Source: an uncultured Saprospiraceae bacterium
Lineage (GTDB): Bacteria > Bacteroidota > Bacteroidia > Chitinophagales > Saprospiraceae
Reading direction: 5' to 3'
DNA length: 64,000 nt
Assembly: GCA_937921775.1 (NCBI GenBank)
Contig: CAKZUK010000021.1
Coordinates: forward strand, 1-64,000
How positions within the stretch are numbered: the stretch's first letter is position 1; the number at the start of each line of letters is the position of its first letter. This document shows, piece after piece, positions 1 to 9,078 of the stretch. Below the pieces are notes generated by a model. It saw only the letters and a program-made list of their open reading frames with translations, made no database searches and was not told where the DNA came from. The translations under genes and the position numbers were made by a program.

Positions 1-669
1 GTAGGAGCGCTTTTAGAAACGCCCAACTTTTATCCTTACCTCGATGCAGTTGATAACCTCGACATCATTGCACACATTAAAGGGGTGGACAACAAACAAA
101 TTGATGAAATACTCGAGTTGGTCCATCTTGCAGATCGAAAAAAATCTACATTTAATAACTACTCTTTAGGAATGAAGCAACGTCTCGCTATAGCGGCGAG
201 TTTGATTGGTGATCCCAAAGTCTTGATCTATGACGAACCTGCAAATGGTCTTGACCCTCAAGGTATCGCAGAAATTCGAAACGTGATTCAACGAATTGCT
301 GGACAAGGAAAAACAATCTTTATGTCTAGCCATATTCTCGCTGAAATTGAAAAAGTGTGTACCGACATTGCGATCATAAAAAACGGAAAACTACTTGCTG
401 AAGGTCCCATCGGATCTATCATATCAAGAGCGCTCACTGTAGAACTCAATAGTGATAATAATGAGAAACTTAAAGCAGTTTTCGCTAACTCAAATATGAT
501 TCAGAATATTACTGAACGAGATGGGCTACTACTGGCTCAACTGGAAGATGGATTTCATGGTGGGCACCTCAACCAATTGGCATTTCAAAACGACATCACG
601 CTCACTCATCTCTTCGAACGGAAAGTAAAACTGGAAGAAGAATTCTTAGCAATCACATCTAGAAACTGA
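1..669 (+). CDS. ABC transporter ATP-binding protein, 5' truncated by window edge
   Basis: Cytoplasmic ATPase of an ABC-2 type exporter. The frame is open from base 1, and its first codons read like the Q-loop region of bacitracin/Nat-type ATPases (LLETPNFYPYL), so Walker A and the true start lie upstream of the window; the ATG at 85 is internal. The ABC signature (YSLGMKQRLAIA), Walker B (VLIYDEPANGLDP) and the switch His (FMSSHILAE) are visible, followed by the poorly conserved C-terminal tail usual for this subfamily. The permease starts 21 nt downstream, so the two probably form one transporter. The substrate cannot be told from the sequence. Confidence 0.93.
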   Translation, partial: VGALLETPNFYPYLDAVDNLDIIAHIKGVDNKQIDEILELVHLADRKKSTFNNYSLGMKQRLAIAASLIGDPKVLIYDEPANGLDPQGIAEIRNVIQRIAGQGKTIFMSSHILAEIEKVCTDIAIIKNGKLLAEGPIGSIISRALTVELNSDNNEKLKAVFANSNMIQNITERDGLLLAQLEDGFHGGHLNQLAFQNDITLTHLFERKVKLEEEFLAITSRN

Positions 670-690
670 TACAACGTCAAGTAGAAAACT

Positions 691-1497
691 ATGCTAAACT
701 TACTAATTTTAGAGTGGAAGAAATTTAGAAAATTCACAATTTTCAGAGTATTGGTATTCTTATATCTGCTGCTACTTCCTGCCATTTTCTTTTTATCAAA
801 AGTAGTTCCTAAACCACCGGAAGAGATTATCAGTTTTAAGTCTTTTCTAATGTTCCCAAATATTTGGATTTTCTTAGGTTACGTAGGTAATTGGTTGGTT
901 TTCTTTTTTCTGGGTTTCATCGGTGTCTTAGCAATTACGTCTGAGTATGCCAACAAAACACTACGCCAAAATATCATCACTGGTGTTACACGTCAACAAT
1001 TCTTTTTATCAAAACTGAGTTTGATTGTTTTCGTTAGCCTCGGAGCTACACTGTACTATATACTTTGTTGTGGCCTAATCGGATTTCTCCATACGGATAC
1101 GCTTTACATGAGCAAAGTTTTTCAGAACATTGACTATATCCCTCGTTACTTTTTGATGTGCATGGGTTACATGACTTTTGCCTTCTTAGTTGGTTTACTT
1201 TTGAAGCGAACAGGCTTTGCATTATTCCTGTATCTACTTTATGTTATGGTGCTTGAATCTATGTTTCGCTATGGTATTCATTCCAGCTTTTTCGGTAGTA
1301 AGGGCATTAATTTTTATCCGATGAATTCGGTAGAAGATTTGGCTCCAATACCTTTTGCAAATCAAGCCAGTTCATTACTAGAAGGCAATCAGGATTCGCT
1401 ATTATTATCTCCAATAGAAGCGAGTATAACGGCAGCCGTCTATATCATTTTGATGCTTGTGGCTTCTTATTATTTACTCACCAAAAGAGACTTGTAA
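691..1497 (+). CDS. ABC-2 type transporter permease
   Basis: Inner-membrane partner of the preceding ATPase. The 268 residues hold about six hydrophobic segments: one near residues 19-36, then four in the middle and one at the C-terminus (SITAAVYIILMLVASYYLL). The segment after the second helix (ITSEYANKTLRQNIITG) is the cytoplasmic coupling motif common in ABC-2 permeases of the NatB/bacitracin type. The gene follows the ATPase by 21 nt and precedes the sulfatase by 16 nt, so the three are likely cotranscribed. Export of a lipid, peptide or antibiotic is possible; the substrate is not deducible. Confidence 0.88.
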   Translation: MLNLLILEWKKFRKFTIFRVLVFLYLLLLPAIFFLSKVVPKPPEEIISFKSFLMFPNIWIFLGYVGNWLVFFFLGFIGVLAITSEYANKTLRQNIITGVTRQQFFLSKLSLIVFVSLGATLYYILCCGLIGFLHTDTLYMSKVFQNIDYIPRYFLMCMGYMTFAFLVGLLLKRTGFALFLYLLYVMVLESMFRYGIHSSFFGSKGINFYPMNSVEDLAPIPFANQASSLLEGNQDSLLLSPIEASITAAVYIILMLVASYYLLTKRDL

Positions 1498-1513
1498 TTG
1501 ATTAGCTTTTACT

Positions 1514-3349
1514 ATGAAAAATAAATTTCAGTACTGGCTGCTCTATGGTTTTTTGCTACTGCTTTTTTTTCAATTCAGTCGCTTAGTCTTTGTATTGGTA
1601 TACTTTGAGAACTTGCAATCTGTTGTTGGCTTGAGCCAAAAAATCAACATATTTACGCAAGGATTAAAGTTGGATTTATCCACGACTGGTTATTTATTGA
1701 TCATTCCAAGTTTGGTTCTTTTGTTTCAAAGTTTTTCCAAATACAATTGGAGTAAAATTTTCCTAAGGGTTTATACCCAAGTCATTTATTTACTGCTCGC
1801 TGGTCTTAGTATTTCTGATCTTTTCTTGTATAAGCAATGGGGTTTTCGATTAGACAGTACACCTTTTCATTATTTGAAAAACCCGGGTGAAGTAGTCAAC
1901 TTTGCACCACCAATTCAACTCATTGCAAACCTAACATTGACTCTTTTTCTTTGGTGGATTTTTATAAAAATTTATCGTTATTGGCTCGAGCCAAAATTAG
2001 TTTTTAAGCAAAAGAATTTCATAGTACAAGCATTCGTGTTTTTAGTTTTGGGTGCAAGTCTTATTTTCCCTATTCGTGGTGGCATTGGGCTTACACCTCT
2101 TAATTTTAGTCATGTTTTCTTTAGCAATAATGCCTTTGCCAATCAGGCGACCATCAATGTTCCATGGAATGTCATTTACTCTTGGTCTGAGATGAACAAA
2201 TTGCAAGAGCGCTATCAGTTCATGCCTAGTGATGAAGCACAGAAAAAGTTCAAACGCTTCTATCCAAAAGACAGCACTTTTACGCCCATGTTAAACGTGG
2301 CCAAACCAAATATCGTGTTGCTGATTTTAGAAAGCTTTACAGCAAAATTGGTGGATCGAAAGTTAGACAATAAAGTTATCACTCCCAATTTGAATCAGCT
2401 CATACGAGAAGGAATTTATTTTTCCAATTGCTACGCCAGCGGTTCACGAACAGATAAAGGCTTGGTAGCTACGCTAAGCGCCTACCCTGCCATGCCACGT
2501 AGTTCCATCATAAATTATCAACAAAAGGCGAGAAAACTACCCTCGTTAATTCGCGACTTAAAACAAGCGGGGTACCAATCCAAATTTTATTACGGAGGTG
2601 ACATAAATTTTGCTAATCAAAAATCTTATTTACTGCTGAGTGAGATAGATAAAATCATTGATAAACAAAATTTTGACAACAGCGATTACAATGCAAAATG
2701 GGGGGCGCATGACCATCTGGTTTTTGAAAAATTAATAGCGGAATTACCAACAGGAAATTCCCCATTCTTCCATATACTACTAAGCCTTAGTAGTCATGAA
2801 CCTTTTGAAGTTCCGATGGAAACTGTTTTTCCAGGTAATGACGCTGACCATAAATTTGCTAATTCCGCTCACTATACAGATCAATCTCTTGGCAAATTTG
2901 TTGAGCAATTAAAAGCTTCACCAAACTGGGACAATACACTGCTAATCATTACTGCAGATCATGGTATTCAGAATTTGGACAACAGTGCTTTTTATACAGC
3001 AGAAAAATTTAAAATTCCATTAGTCTGGTTAGGTGGTGCTTTAGCAAAAGATAGTACCAATATTACAAGCTATGTTTCTCAAACTGACATTGCTCCAAGC
3101 CTACTAAAACAGTTAAAAATAAACCAAGATCATTATCTATTCAGCAAAGATATCTTCAGTAACAAGGCACTTTCATTTGCTTATTATTCTTTCAACAATG
3201 GTGCAGGTTTTGTCTCGGATAGTCTGATTTCTATTTTTAATAATCGCAATCAAAAGTATATTTTGCAAGAAGGTCGAAATGGGGAATTTCCAAGTTCACC
3301 TGAACAGGTTTACTTGCAGATGCTTTCTACTGATTATTTTGAAAAATAA
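1514..3349 (+). CDS. LTA synthase family protein (membrane sulfatase/phosphoglycerol transferase fold)
   Basis: A polytopic membrane protein of 611 residues with about five N-terminal helices (roughly 8-190) and an extracytoplasmic alkaline-phosphatase-fold domain (about 265-545). Visible active-site residues match the LtaS/MdoB group: Glu273 in LILESF, nucleophile Thr313 in SRTDKG, and Asp482-His483 in ITADHG. The family transfers phosphoglycerol or phosphoethanolamine groups to envelope glycolipids or glycans. Bacteroidota lack classical lipoteichoic acid, so the acceptor here is unknown. It sits 16 nt after the ABC permease, suggesting a joint envelope-modification role (inference). Confidence 0.88.
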   Translation: MKNKFQYWLLYGFLLLLFFQFSRLVFVLVYFENLQSVVGLSQKINIFTQGLKLDLSTTGYLLIIPSLVLLFQSFSKYNWSKIFLRVYTQVIYLLLAGLSISDLFLYKQWGFRLDSTPFHYLKNPGEVVNFAPPIQLIANLTLTLFLWWIFIKIYRYWLEPKLVFKQKNFIVQAFVFLVLGASLIFPIRGGIGLTPLNFSHVFFSNNAFANQATINVPWNVIYSWSEMNKLQERYQFMPSDEAQKKFKRFYPKDSTFTPMLNVAKPNIVLLILESFTAKLVDRKLDNKVITPNLNQLIREGIYFSNCYASGSRTDKGLVATLSAYPAMPRSSIINYQQKARKLPSLIRDLKQAGYQSKFYYGGDINFANQKSYLLLSEIDKIIDKQNFDNSDYNAKWGAHDHLVFEKLIAELPTGNSPFFHILLSLSSHEPFEVPMETVFPGNDADHKFANSAHYTDQSLGKFVEQLKASPNWDNTLLIITADHGIQNLDNSAFYTAEKFKIPLVWLGGALAKDSTNITSYVSQTDIAPSLLKQLKINQDHYLFSKDIFSNKALSFAYYSFNNGAGFVSDSLISIFNNRNQKYILQEGRNGEFPSSPEQVYLQMLSTDYFEK

Positions 3350-3496
3350 GCAGGTGTTCAATCTAAATGGTACGATTCCTGCATTTCTTGCTTCCTATAC
3401 TTTAATCCGGTCTCTTCTTCTCTCAAAATTAAATATTCAGAATCTAAGCTTTTAGAGAATTAACATTAGATCATTATGTTTCCCCACAAAGTTTTA

Positions 3497-3504
3497 TAAC
3501 TTTG
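3497..3504 (+). promoter_or_regulatory. Candidate -7 element (TAACTTTG) for the GNAT gene
   Basis: TAACTTTG fits the Bacteroidota -7 consensus TAnnTTTG and lies 19 nt before the ATG at 3524. No convincing TTTG/TTG -33 element sits about 20 nt upstream, so this is a partial match only. Confidence 0.4.
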
Positions 3505-3523
3505 AATCAATAAGACACTAGAA

Positions 3524-4078
3524 ATGCTATCAACTACACTAAATCAAAGCTATACAATAAAAGACGAGTCTTCTATTCTGCTAAGAGTCGCTACTCCATC
3601 TGATGCTACGCCTATGCAAGAGTTGGCACTTTCCATCTTTAAAAAGTCCGAGTACACGCTAACTTCTGCTGACGAATTCACCCTCACAGAAGCTGATGAG
3701 CTGAAAGTAATTGAAGAGTATAGCAATAAACCCGGCTATATTTACATCCTTGCTGAGCAAGACGAAAAGCTAGTCGGCATGCTAAATTTTTCCAACGGAA
3801 AACGTCGAAGAAATGCGCATACTGGAGAACTATCGATGGGCGTTCATCCCGATTTTCACAATATGGGCGTTGGTACCCTATTACTTGAATGTCTCATTGA
3901 TTGGGCGGAGAAAAATGATTTGATTAAAAAGATTTCCCTTGGCGTATTCATCAATAATAGTCACGCAATTCATCTTTATAAGAACCTTGGGTTTATGGAG
4001 GAAGGACGGAAGCGGAGAGAGATTAAGTTGGATGATGGTGAATTTGTTGACTTGGTATTGATGTGTAAATTTGTTTGA
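3524..4078 (+). CDS. GNAT family N-acetyltransferase
   Basis: A single-domain acetyl-CoA-dependent acyltransferase of 184 residues. The GNAT fold covers about 18-180. The acetyl-CoA pyrophosphate-binding loop is seen around 112-120 (HNMGVGTLLL), followed by the typical NNSHAIHLYKNLGF segment and the EGRKRREIKLDDGEFVDLVLM ending found in RimI/RimL-like and small-molecule acetyltransferases. The substrate is not predictable. It is transcribed alone: upstream is a 174-nt gap with a -7 element, and downstream a 149-nt gap. Confidence 0.88.
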   Translation: MLSTTLNQSYTIKDESSILLRVATPSDATPMQELALSIFKKSEYTLTSADEFTLTEADELKVIEEYSNKPGYIYILAEQDEKLVGMLNFSNGKRRRNAHTGELSMGVHPDFHNMGVGTLLLECLIDWAEKNDLIKKISLGVFINNSHAIHLYKNLGFMEEGRKRREIKLDDGEFVDLVLMCKFV

Positions 4079-4227
4079 TTTTTTTGATTTAGACATGTTT
4101 GCCCACTAGCAGGGATAGAAGGCTACTCCAAAAGGTCAATTAGTGCAATTTTTCTGTAAAACCTCCCAGCACATTTGGCGAAGCAAAACTAATTCTCTAA
4201 TCTTATGTTTTGAAACAAAAACATATT

Positions 4228-4581
4228 ATGAACAAAATATACCACCTCTCAAGTTGCAATACTTGCCAGCGCATCATTGGCGAGCTGAATGATGGCGAAG
4301 GTTTTGAGTTGCAAAACATCAAAGAAAAAAATGTTTCCGCTAAGGAACTAGATAAAATGGCTAAGCAGGAAGGTTCGTATGAAGCACTTTTTAGTCGTCG
4401 CGCGATGAAGTATCGTGGGCTTGGTTTGAATGAACAAACTTTAACTGAGAAAGATTATCGTTCGTGGATTTTGAAAGAATATACTTTTTTGAAGCGACCT
4501 GTGGTTGTTATTGATGCGCATTATTATGTAGGGAATTCGAAGAAAGTAGTAGCTGCTGCGGTAGCGGCTTTGAAAGGATAG
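4228..4581 (+). CDS. ArsC/Spx family thioredoxin-fold protein
   Basis: A 117-residue cytoplasmic protein of the arsenate reductase-like (COG1393) thioredoxin fold. An N-terminal CxxC (SSCNTCQRI) follows beta-strand 1, and the RRAMKYRGLGL and FLKRPVVVID segments match the family. I chose the ATG at 4228 because the strand IYHLSSCNTC begins right after it; a TTG at 4210 would only add six residues. Family members include arsenate reductases and Spx-like regulators. No ars operon is nearby, so a true arsenate role is not supported. The next gene, hemF, lies 141 nt downstream across a palindromic repeat. Confidence 0.8.
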   Translation: MNKIYHLSSCNTCQRIIGELNDGEGFELQNIKEKNVSAKELDKMAKQEGSYEALFSRRAMKYRGLGLNEQTLTEKDYRSWILKEYTFLKRPVVVIDAHYYVGNSKKVVAAAVAALKG

Positions 4582-4597
4582 AGACGGAAGAGGCTTG

Positions 4598-4705
4598 CCC
4601 CGCTAGGACGGAAGGCCGAAGTCCGAAGTTTTCCTATATGGCGGATACACGACCGCGCGAAACTTCGGTTTTCAGACTTCCAAGTTCGGTGTTCCTTCCT
4701 TTCTC
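4598..4705. repeat. Imperfect palindrome built from GACGGAAG / CCGAAGTT words
   Basis: The left arm (about 4607-4631) contains GACGGAAG, GCCGAAG and TCCGAAGTT. The right arm (about 4660-4705) contains the reverse complements AACTTCGG, ACTTCCAAGTTCGG and TTCCTTCC. The same words form a shorter hairpin at 58301-58331, and half copies occur near 44570, 52190 and 62320. It occupies almost the whole gap before hemF. Confidence 0.6.
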
Positions 4706-4722
4706 TACAAAACTCTAATACA

Positions 4723-5610
4723 ATGACAAAAGAAAATATTGCATCCTGGTTCCAAGGACTGCAAGATAATATTTGCCATGAGCTGGAAACACTCGATGGT
4801 AAAGGCAAATTCCAAGAAGATAAATGGGAACGCCCTGGCGGAGGTGGTGGACGAACTCGATTGATCCAAGGAGATCTAATTGAGCGAGGTGGTGTCAACT
4901 TCTCGGCGGTACATGGTGAGTTGCCAGACAATATTGTAGCAGCCCTGAAGATTCCGGATAAGCAATTTTTTGCAACTGGAGTTTCGATTGTTTTGCATCC
5001 TCATTCGCCCTTTGTCCCGATCATTCATATGAATGTACGCTTCTTTGAAACGAGCAGTGGACTTTGGTGGTTTGGTGGTGGAATTGATTTGACCCCTCAT
5101 TACGTCAATCCCGAAGATTCAAAACTCTTTCATCAAAAGTTGAAAGATTCTTGTGATGCCCATCATCCTGATTACTATCTAAAATTCAAAAAATGGGCAG
5201 ACGATTATTTTTATGTTCGGCATAGAAAAGAGACGCGAGGAATTGGTGGTATTTTCTTTGATCGCTTAGGTGAGGAAGATGGGTTTACAAGAAAGAGTCG
5301 CTTTGATTTTGTAAAAGAGATTGGGAATTCGTTTGTTCCCATTTACAAAGAGCAAGTCGCTCACAATATTGACAGGTCATTTACTGAAAAGGAAAAAGAA
5401 TGGCAGTATATTCGACGTGGACGATATGTGGAATTTAATTTAGTTTGGGATAGAGGAACTAAGTTTGGTTTGGATACAGATGGTCGTACGGAGTCCATTT
5501 TGATGAGTATGCCTCCTACTGCGAACTGGGTGTACAACCATCAGCCGGAGGAAGGTACTGCGGAGCGTAAGACCTTGGATTATTTGCGGAAGGGAGTTGA
5601 TTGGGTTTGA
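4723..5610 (+). CDS. hemF: Oxygen-dependent coproporphyrinogen III oxidase
   Basis: Catalyses the O2-dependent oxidative decarboxylation of coproporphyrinogen III to protoporphyrinogen IX in haem synthesis, in the cytoplasm. The 295-residue length is normal. Family hallmarks are present: the Gly-rich RPGGGGGRTR near the N-terminus, LWWFGGGIDLTPHY, the GIGGIFFD strand and the RGRYVEFNLVWDRGTKFGL block. Its presence implies at least microaerobic growth. No other haem genes adjoin it. Upstream is a word-repeat palindrome and downstream another one shared with the convergent lipoprotein gene. Confidence 0.97.
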   Translation: MTKENIASWFQGLQDNICHELETLDGKGKFQEDKWERPGGGGGRTRLIQGDLIERGGVNFSAVHGELPDNIVAALKIPDKQFFATGVSIVLHPHSPFVPIIHMNVRFFETSSGLWWFGGGIDLTPHYVNPEDSKLFHQKLKDSCDAHHPDYYLKFKKWADDYFYVRHRKETRGIGGIFFDRLGEEDGFTRKSRFDFVKEIGNSFVPIYKEQVAHNIDRSFTEKEKEWQYIRRGRYVEFNLVWDRGTKFGLDTDGRTESILMSMPPTANWVYNHQPEEGTAERKTLDYLRKGVDWV

Positions 5611-5615
5611 GGGAT

Positions 5616-5655
5616 GGCTGTTGGCTATTAGCTATCTAGCCAATAGCCAATAGCC
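5616..5655. repeat. Palindrome of GGCTATT-type words between convergent genes
   Basis: The left arm at 5616-5633 (GGCTGTTGGCTATTAGCT) pairs with the right arm at 5638-5655 (three AGCCAAT/AGCC words) over a 4-nt loop. It fills the gap between convergent hemF and the minus-strand lipoprotein, so it could act as a bidirectional terminator, although there is no clear T run. Related words occur at 24354-24447 and 59378-59480. Confidence 0.65.
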
Positions 5656-5658
5656 AAT

Positions 5659-6411
5659 TTAATCATAGTCAATCACCATCATCACTAATCTAAACCCCTT
5701 ATCCACCTTATCAACCCATGGAATCGATTCATCAATTTCTTGCGTATCGTAAATCTCCATTTCTCGATAAACCAAACCAACACCTTTTGCATATTTCTCT
5801 ACAGAGTAACGACGCTCAATTAAATTTTCTTCATCAGCCTGTGAAATAGTAACTACATTATCAAAAGAGAAACCACCGATTTCTTCTGGCTCATCCGTAG
5901 AAATCACTTCGTAGAACCAGCTCTTAAAAATTTCTATACTCTCTCCTGCCACAGAAAAGATAGCCGTTTCATCAATAAAAACATTGCCATCCCAAATATC
6001 TCCGTCCTTGACCGGGAATACCATTTTGACAAACTTTAGATTTTCTTCAAAACGCTCTGCTCTTGTAGTACTGATTGAAGCCGACCACACATCTTTGATT
6101 TCCCAATCAAAATTAGAATCATAAGCCTGATAGCGCTCAACTCGATAAATCAGTGCCCCTACTTCATCTCTAAATGTGTCTACCATCACTTCACGGATAT
6201 AGACCCGGCTGGTATCCACAACGACACTATTCTCAGTTGGATCATAAATGATAGAATCTACCTGATAGGTAATGGACTTCCCAAGGCCAATCGGAAAATA
6301 CTGTTGTGTTTCGTCAATAATCGGATCTTCAAAGGTCGACTCGTCTTTACAAGAAGACAACAGGAATAAACCAACTAGTGCGAATACAAAAAGATAGGTT
6401 AAAGAGCGCAT
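5659..6411 (-). CDS. Hypothetical lipoprotein
   Basis: A 250-residue exported protein with a short hydrophobic signal and a lipobox ending at Cys21 (LFLLSSCKDES), so probably anchored to an outer- or inner-membrane leaflet. The rest reads as a beta-rich domain with segments such as YFPIGLGKSITYQVDSI and DGDIWDGNVF, the pattern seen in several uncharacterised Bacteroidota lipoproteins. I do not recognise a catalytic motif. It is the last minus-strand gene of this block; the 341-nt gap to the GH3 gene makes it doubtful that it belongs to the PUL. Confidence 0.75.
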   Translation of the reverse strand: MRSLTYLFVFALVGLFLLSSCKDESTFEDPIIDETQQYFPIGLGKSITYQVDSIIYDPTENSVVVDTSRVYIREVMVDTFRDEVGALIYRVERYQAYDSNFDWEIKDVWSASISTTRAERFEENLKFVKMVFPVKDGDIWDGNVFIDETAIFSVAGESIEIFKSWFYEVISTDEPEEIGGFSFDNVVTISQADEENLIERRYSVEKYAKGVGLVYREMEIYDTQEIDESIPWVDKVDKGFRLVMMVIDYD

Positions 6412-6752
6412 TTTGTGTGTTTTTATGGATTGTAGTTATTTAAAACTGCATTGTAACTAATTCACCTTTACGTAAAGCAAACTTTTAGCCAGAATTCATG
6501 TCTCACCTAGGGCTGAAGTATCCAATTTGTTTGATTCTACTTTATTTCCTACTGTGATACGGATTTCTACTATAACGTTTAGCTGCTAAGATATGTGAAA
6601 ATAATGAGTAACAAATATTTCTTATAGCTCTGAAAACGTTTTTCTTCAATAGTTCGATACAATCGAGTTACTTATTCTTATAAGTAATTTAAATTTATCT
6701 TCTGTCTAACTGATCCATCTGAACAACAAATACACTTCCCTCAACCTCTATT
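6412..6752. other. Intergenic region, 341 nt, one small hairpin
   Basis: No coding frame is supported. The only structure I see is a perfect 8-bp stem at 6668-6687 (TTACTTAT, loop TCTT, ATAAGTAA) about 65 nt downstream of the GH3 stop on the minus strand. No T run follows it, so it is not a canonical terminator. No TAnnTTTG element is evident for the downstream lipoprotein. Confidence 0.5.
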
Positions 6753-9053
6753 TTACTCAGCATTATCCACTACTTCAAATTCCACAAAATCCTGACTAGC
6801 AGCATGCGTTCCAATCCACAGTTTAAAATCTCCTGTCTCTGTCATAAATTCTAAATCTGCATTGTAAAAATTCAAATCCTTAGCTGAAATCTCAAATTGA
6901 ACTGTCCGAGTTCCCCCTGCTTTTAATTCAATTTTTTGAAAACCTTTTAACTCCTTTATTGGACGGGTAACAGATCCAAATAAATCTTGGATATAGAGTT
7001 GTACGATTTCCTTTCCATCATATTTTCCAGTATTCGTTATATCTACTTCTGCAAGGATCGACTTAGAGGTGGTCATTTTATTTTTGTTAATTCGTAAATT
7101 TTTATACTTAAAAGATGAATAAGATAAGCCATAACCAAATGGAAAAAGTGGTGTAAAACCTTCATCTAAATAATGTGAGGTATTCCCCAAAGAAGTCTGC
7201 CAAGCTTCAACGGGAATTTTGTCAATTGGCACCCAATTAGATTCATTGGCAGGTCTTCCTGTATTTTTATGGGAGTGGTACATTGGAATTTGGCCAACTG
7301 CCCTTGGGAAGGTGATGGGTAATTTTCCTGAAGGATTTGCATTACCAATTAAGAGCTCAGCAATGGCAGGACCTGCCATTGTTCCTCCGTGCCATGCATA
7401 TAGAACAGCATCTACTTTTGGCAATAGGTTGGTCAATATTAATGGCCGACCTGCCATCACAACCAATACTATTTTTTTACCTGTTTTTGATAATTCATCC
7501 AACAAGGTTTCTTGTGCTCCTGGCAAATTCAAATGAGCACGGCAATGTGCTTCTCCGGACAGAATAGCTTCCTCTCCCACGAAATACAAAACAACATCTG
7601 ACTGATTAGCTGCTTCAAGTGCTGCTGAAAATCCATCATGATTTTTGGTTCGACTAATTTCTAAACCAGATGCATAATTTACTTTTACCTTGTTTTTAAA
7701 AATATTTTGAATGGCTTTTAATGGGGTTTGTGAATCTACTTTTTTCCCATCAAAAGCCCAAGTCCCCATTTGTTCATGTGGCGCATTTGCTAAAGGTCCG
7801 ATTACGGCTACAGATTTATAGGTTTTCGAAAGCGGCAAAACCTCATTTTCATTTTTCAATAATACCACACTTTCAATCGCTGCTTGTTTGGCAGTTTCTA
7901 AATGTTCTTTACTTAAAATGCTAGCTGCATTTTCCTTAACGGGATACGGATTTTCAAACAAACCCAATCGAATTTTCATCCATAATATTCGACGAACTGC
8001 TTCATCAATTTGACTGATGTTTATTTTATTTTCAGCCATCAAAGTTTCTAAATAATCATTATAAGCCGTACTTACCATTTCCATATCAACGCCTGCTCGC
8101 ATAGCTTTATAAGCAGCCTCTTTCAAATCCTTACAATAGCCATGTGCAATCATTTCTTTAATCGATTCCCAATCGCTTACCACCATTCCATTGTATTCCC
8201 ATTCTTCCTTCAAAACTTTTCTTAATAGAAATTGATTTCCTGATGCGGGGATATCGTCAACTTCATTAAATGAAGTCATAAAACTCATCACATCGTTTTC
8301 AATCGCAGCATGAAATGGACGAAGATAAACTTCTCTTAATTGTCGCTCCCCGATTATTGCAGTAGAATAATCTCGACCACCTTCCGTAAGTCCATAAGCC
8401 GCAAAGTGTTTTGCACAAGCAGCAAGATTTCCATTTTTATATTTTCCATCTCCTTGAAATCCTTTTATCATAGCAACGCCAACTTGGCTAGTCAAAAAAG
8501 CATCTTCACCTGGAGACTCTGCTACCCTACCCCAACGAGGGTCTCGACTAATATCAATCATCGGAGCAAAAGTCCAATTAACTCCAATGGAGCTTGCTTC
8601 TTTTGCCGCAATTCTTGATCCTTCCTCGATGATATCCATATTCCAACTGGCACTTTGTGCTAGGGGTATTGGGAACATGGTTCGAAAGCCGTGTATAACA
8701 TCTCGTCCAATTAACAATGGAATTCCCAATCGGCTTTCCTCTATTGCAATCTTTTGATATTTAAAAACCAAATCAGGATTGACTTCATTGAGTACCGACC
8801 CCACTTTACCCGCTTCAATCAATCGAGGTAAATCATTTTTGCTTATTCCTCCATCTAATTGTTGGAGCTGACCTAACTTTTCAGAAATGGTCATTAAGGC
8901 TAAAAGTGAATCTGCTTTATTCCAATTACTGCTAACAGTCGCTAATGAAAATGTTTTATTTGCTTGAGCTAAAGTTGTTTTTTGGTTACACCCCCATCCA
9001 AAGGAGATAAAAAGTATTATGACCAGCCATTTAAAAAAAGAGGTATCATTCAT
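6753..9053 (-). CDS. bglX: Glycoside hydrolase family 3 beta-glucosidase, lipoprotein
   Basis: An exo-acting beta-glucosidase that would release glucose from the non-reducing end of beta-gluco-oligosaccharides. Its 766 residues are full length for BglX-type GH3. Cys22 (FGWGCNQ) suggests lipid anchoring. The GH3 N-terminal barrel carries IGRDVIHG, the KHFAAYG substrate-binding motif (around 215) and nucleophile Asp294 in VVSDW. The alpha/beta domain spans about 385-610, followed by a fibronectin III-like C-terminal domain. It is the last gene of the PUL, 25 nt after the GH30 gene, consistent with finishing oligosaccharides made by the GH30 enzymes. Subtle linkage preference is not readable. 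Confidence 0.93.
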   Translation of the reverse strand: MNDTSFFKWLVIILFISFGWGCNQKTTLAQANKTFSLATVSSNWNKADSLLALMTISEKLGQLQQLDGGISKNDLPRLIEAGKVGSVLNEVNPDLVFKYQKIAIEESRLGIPLLIGRDVIHGFRTMFPIPLAQSASWNMDIIEEGSRIAAKEASSIGVNWTFAPMIDISRDPRWGRVAESPGEDAFLTSQVGVAMIKGFQGDGKYKNGNLAACAKHFAAYGLTEGGRDYSTAIIGERQLREVYLRPFHAAIENDVMSFMTSFNEVDDIPASGNQFLLRKVLKEEWEYNGMVVSDWESIKEMIAHGYCKDLKEAAYKAMRAGVDMEMVSTAYNDYLETLMAENKINISQIDEAVRRILWMKIRLGLFENPYPVKENAASILSKEHLETAKQAAIESVVLLKNENEVLPLSKTYKSVAVIGPLANAPHEQMGTWAFDGKKVDSQTPLKAIQNIFKNKVKVNYASGLEISRTKNHDGFSAALEAANQSDVVLYFVGEEAILSGEAHCRAHLNLPGAQETLLDELSKTGKKIVLVVMAGRPLILTNLLPKVDAVLYAWHGGTMAGPAIAELLIGNANPSGKLPITFPRAVGQIPMYHSHKNTGRPANESNWVPIDKIPVEAWQTSLGNTSHYLDEGFTPLFPFGYGLSYSSFKYKNLRINKNKMTTSKSILAEVDITNTGKYDGKEIVQLYIQDLFGSVTRPIKELKGFQKIELKAGGTRTVQFEISAKDLNFYNADLEFMTETGDFKLWIGTHAASQDFVEFEVVDNAE

Positions 9054-9078
9054 TAGTTTAATATTTAAGTTTATTCAT

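Noticed and set aside
4228-4581. Calling the ArsC-like protein a true arsenate reductase
   Set aside because: Only the generic CxxC thioredoxin-fold motif is visible and no ars genes are nearby; kept as family-level call.
7219-7567. Open frames on the plus strand inside the GH3 gene
   Set aside because: They overlap a well-supported GH3 domain on the other strand, have no family motif and no start signal; they are shadows of biased codon use.
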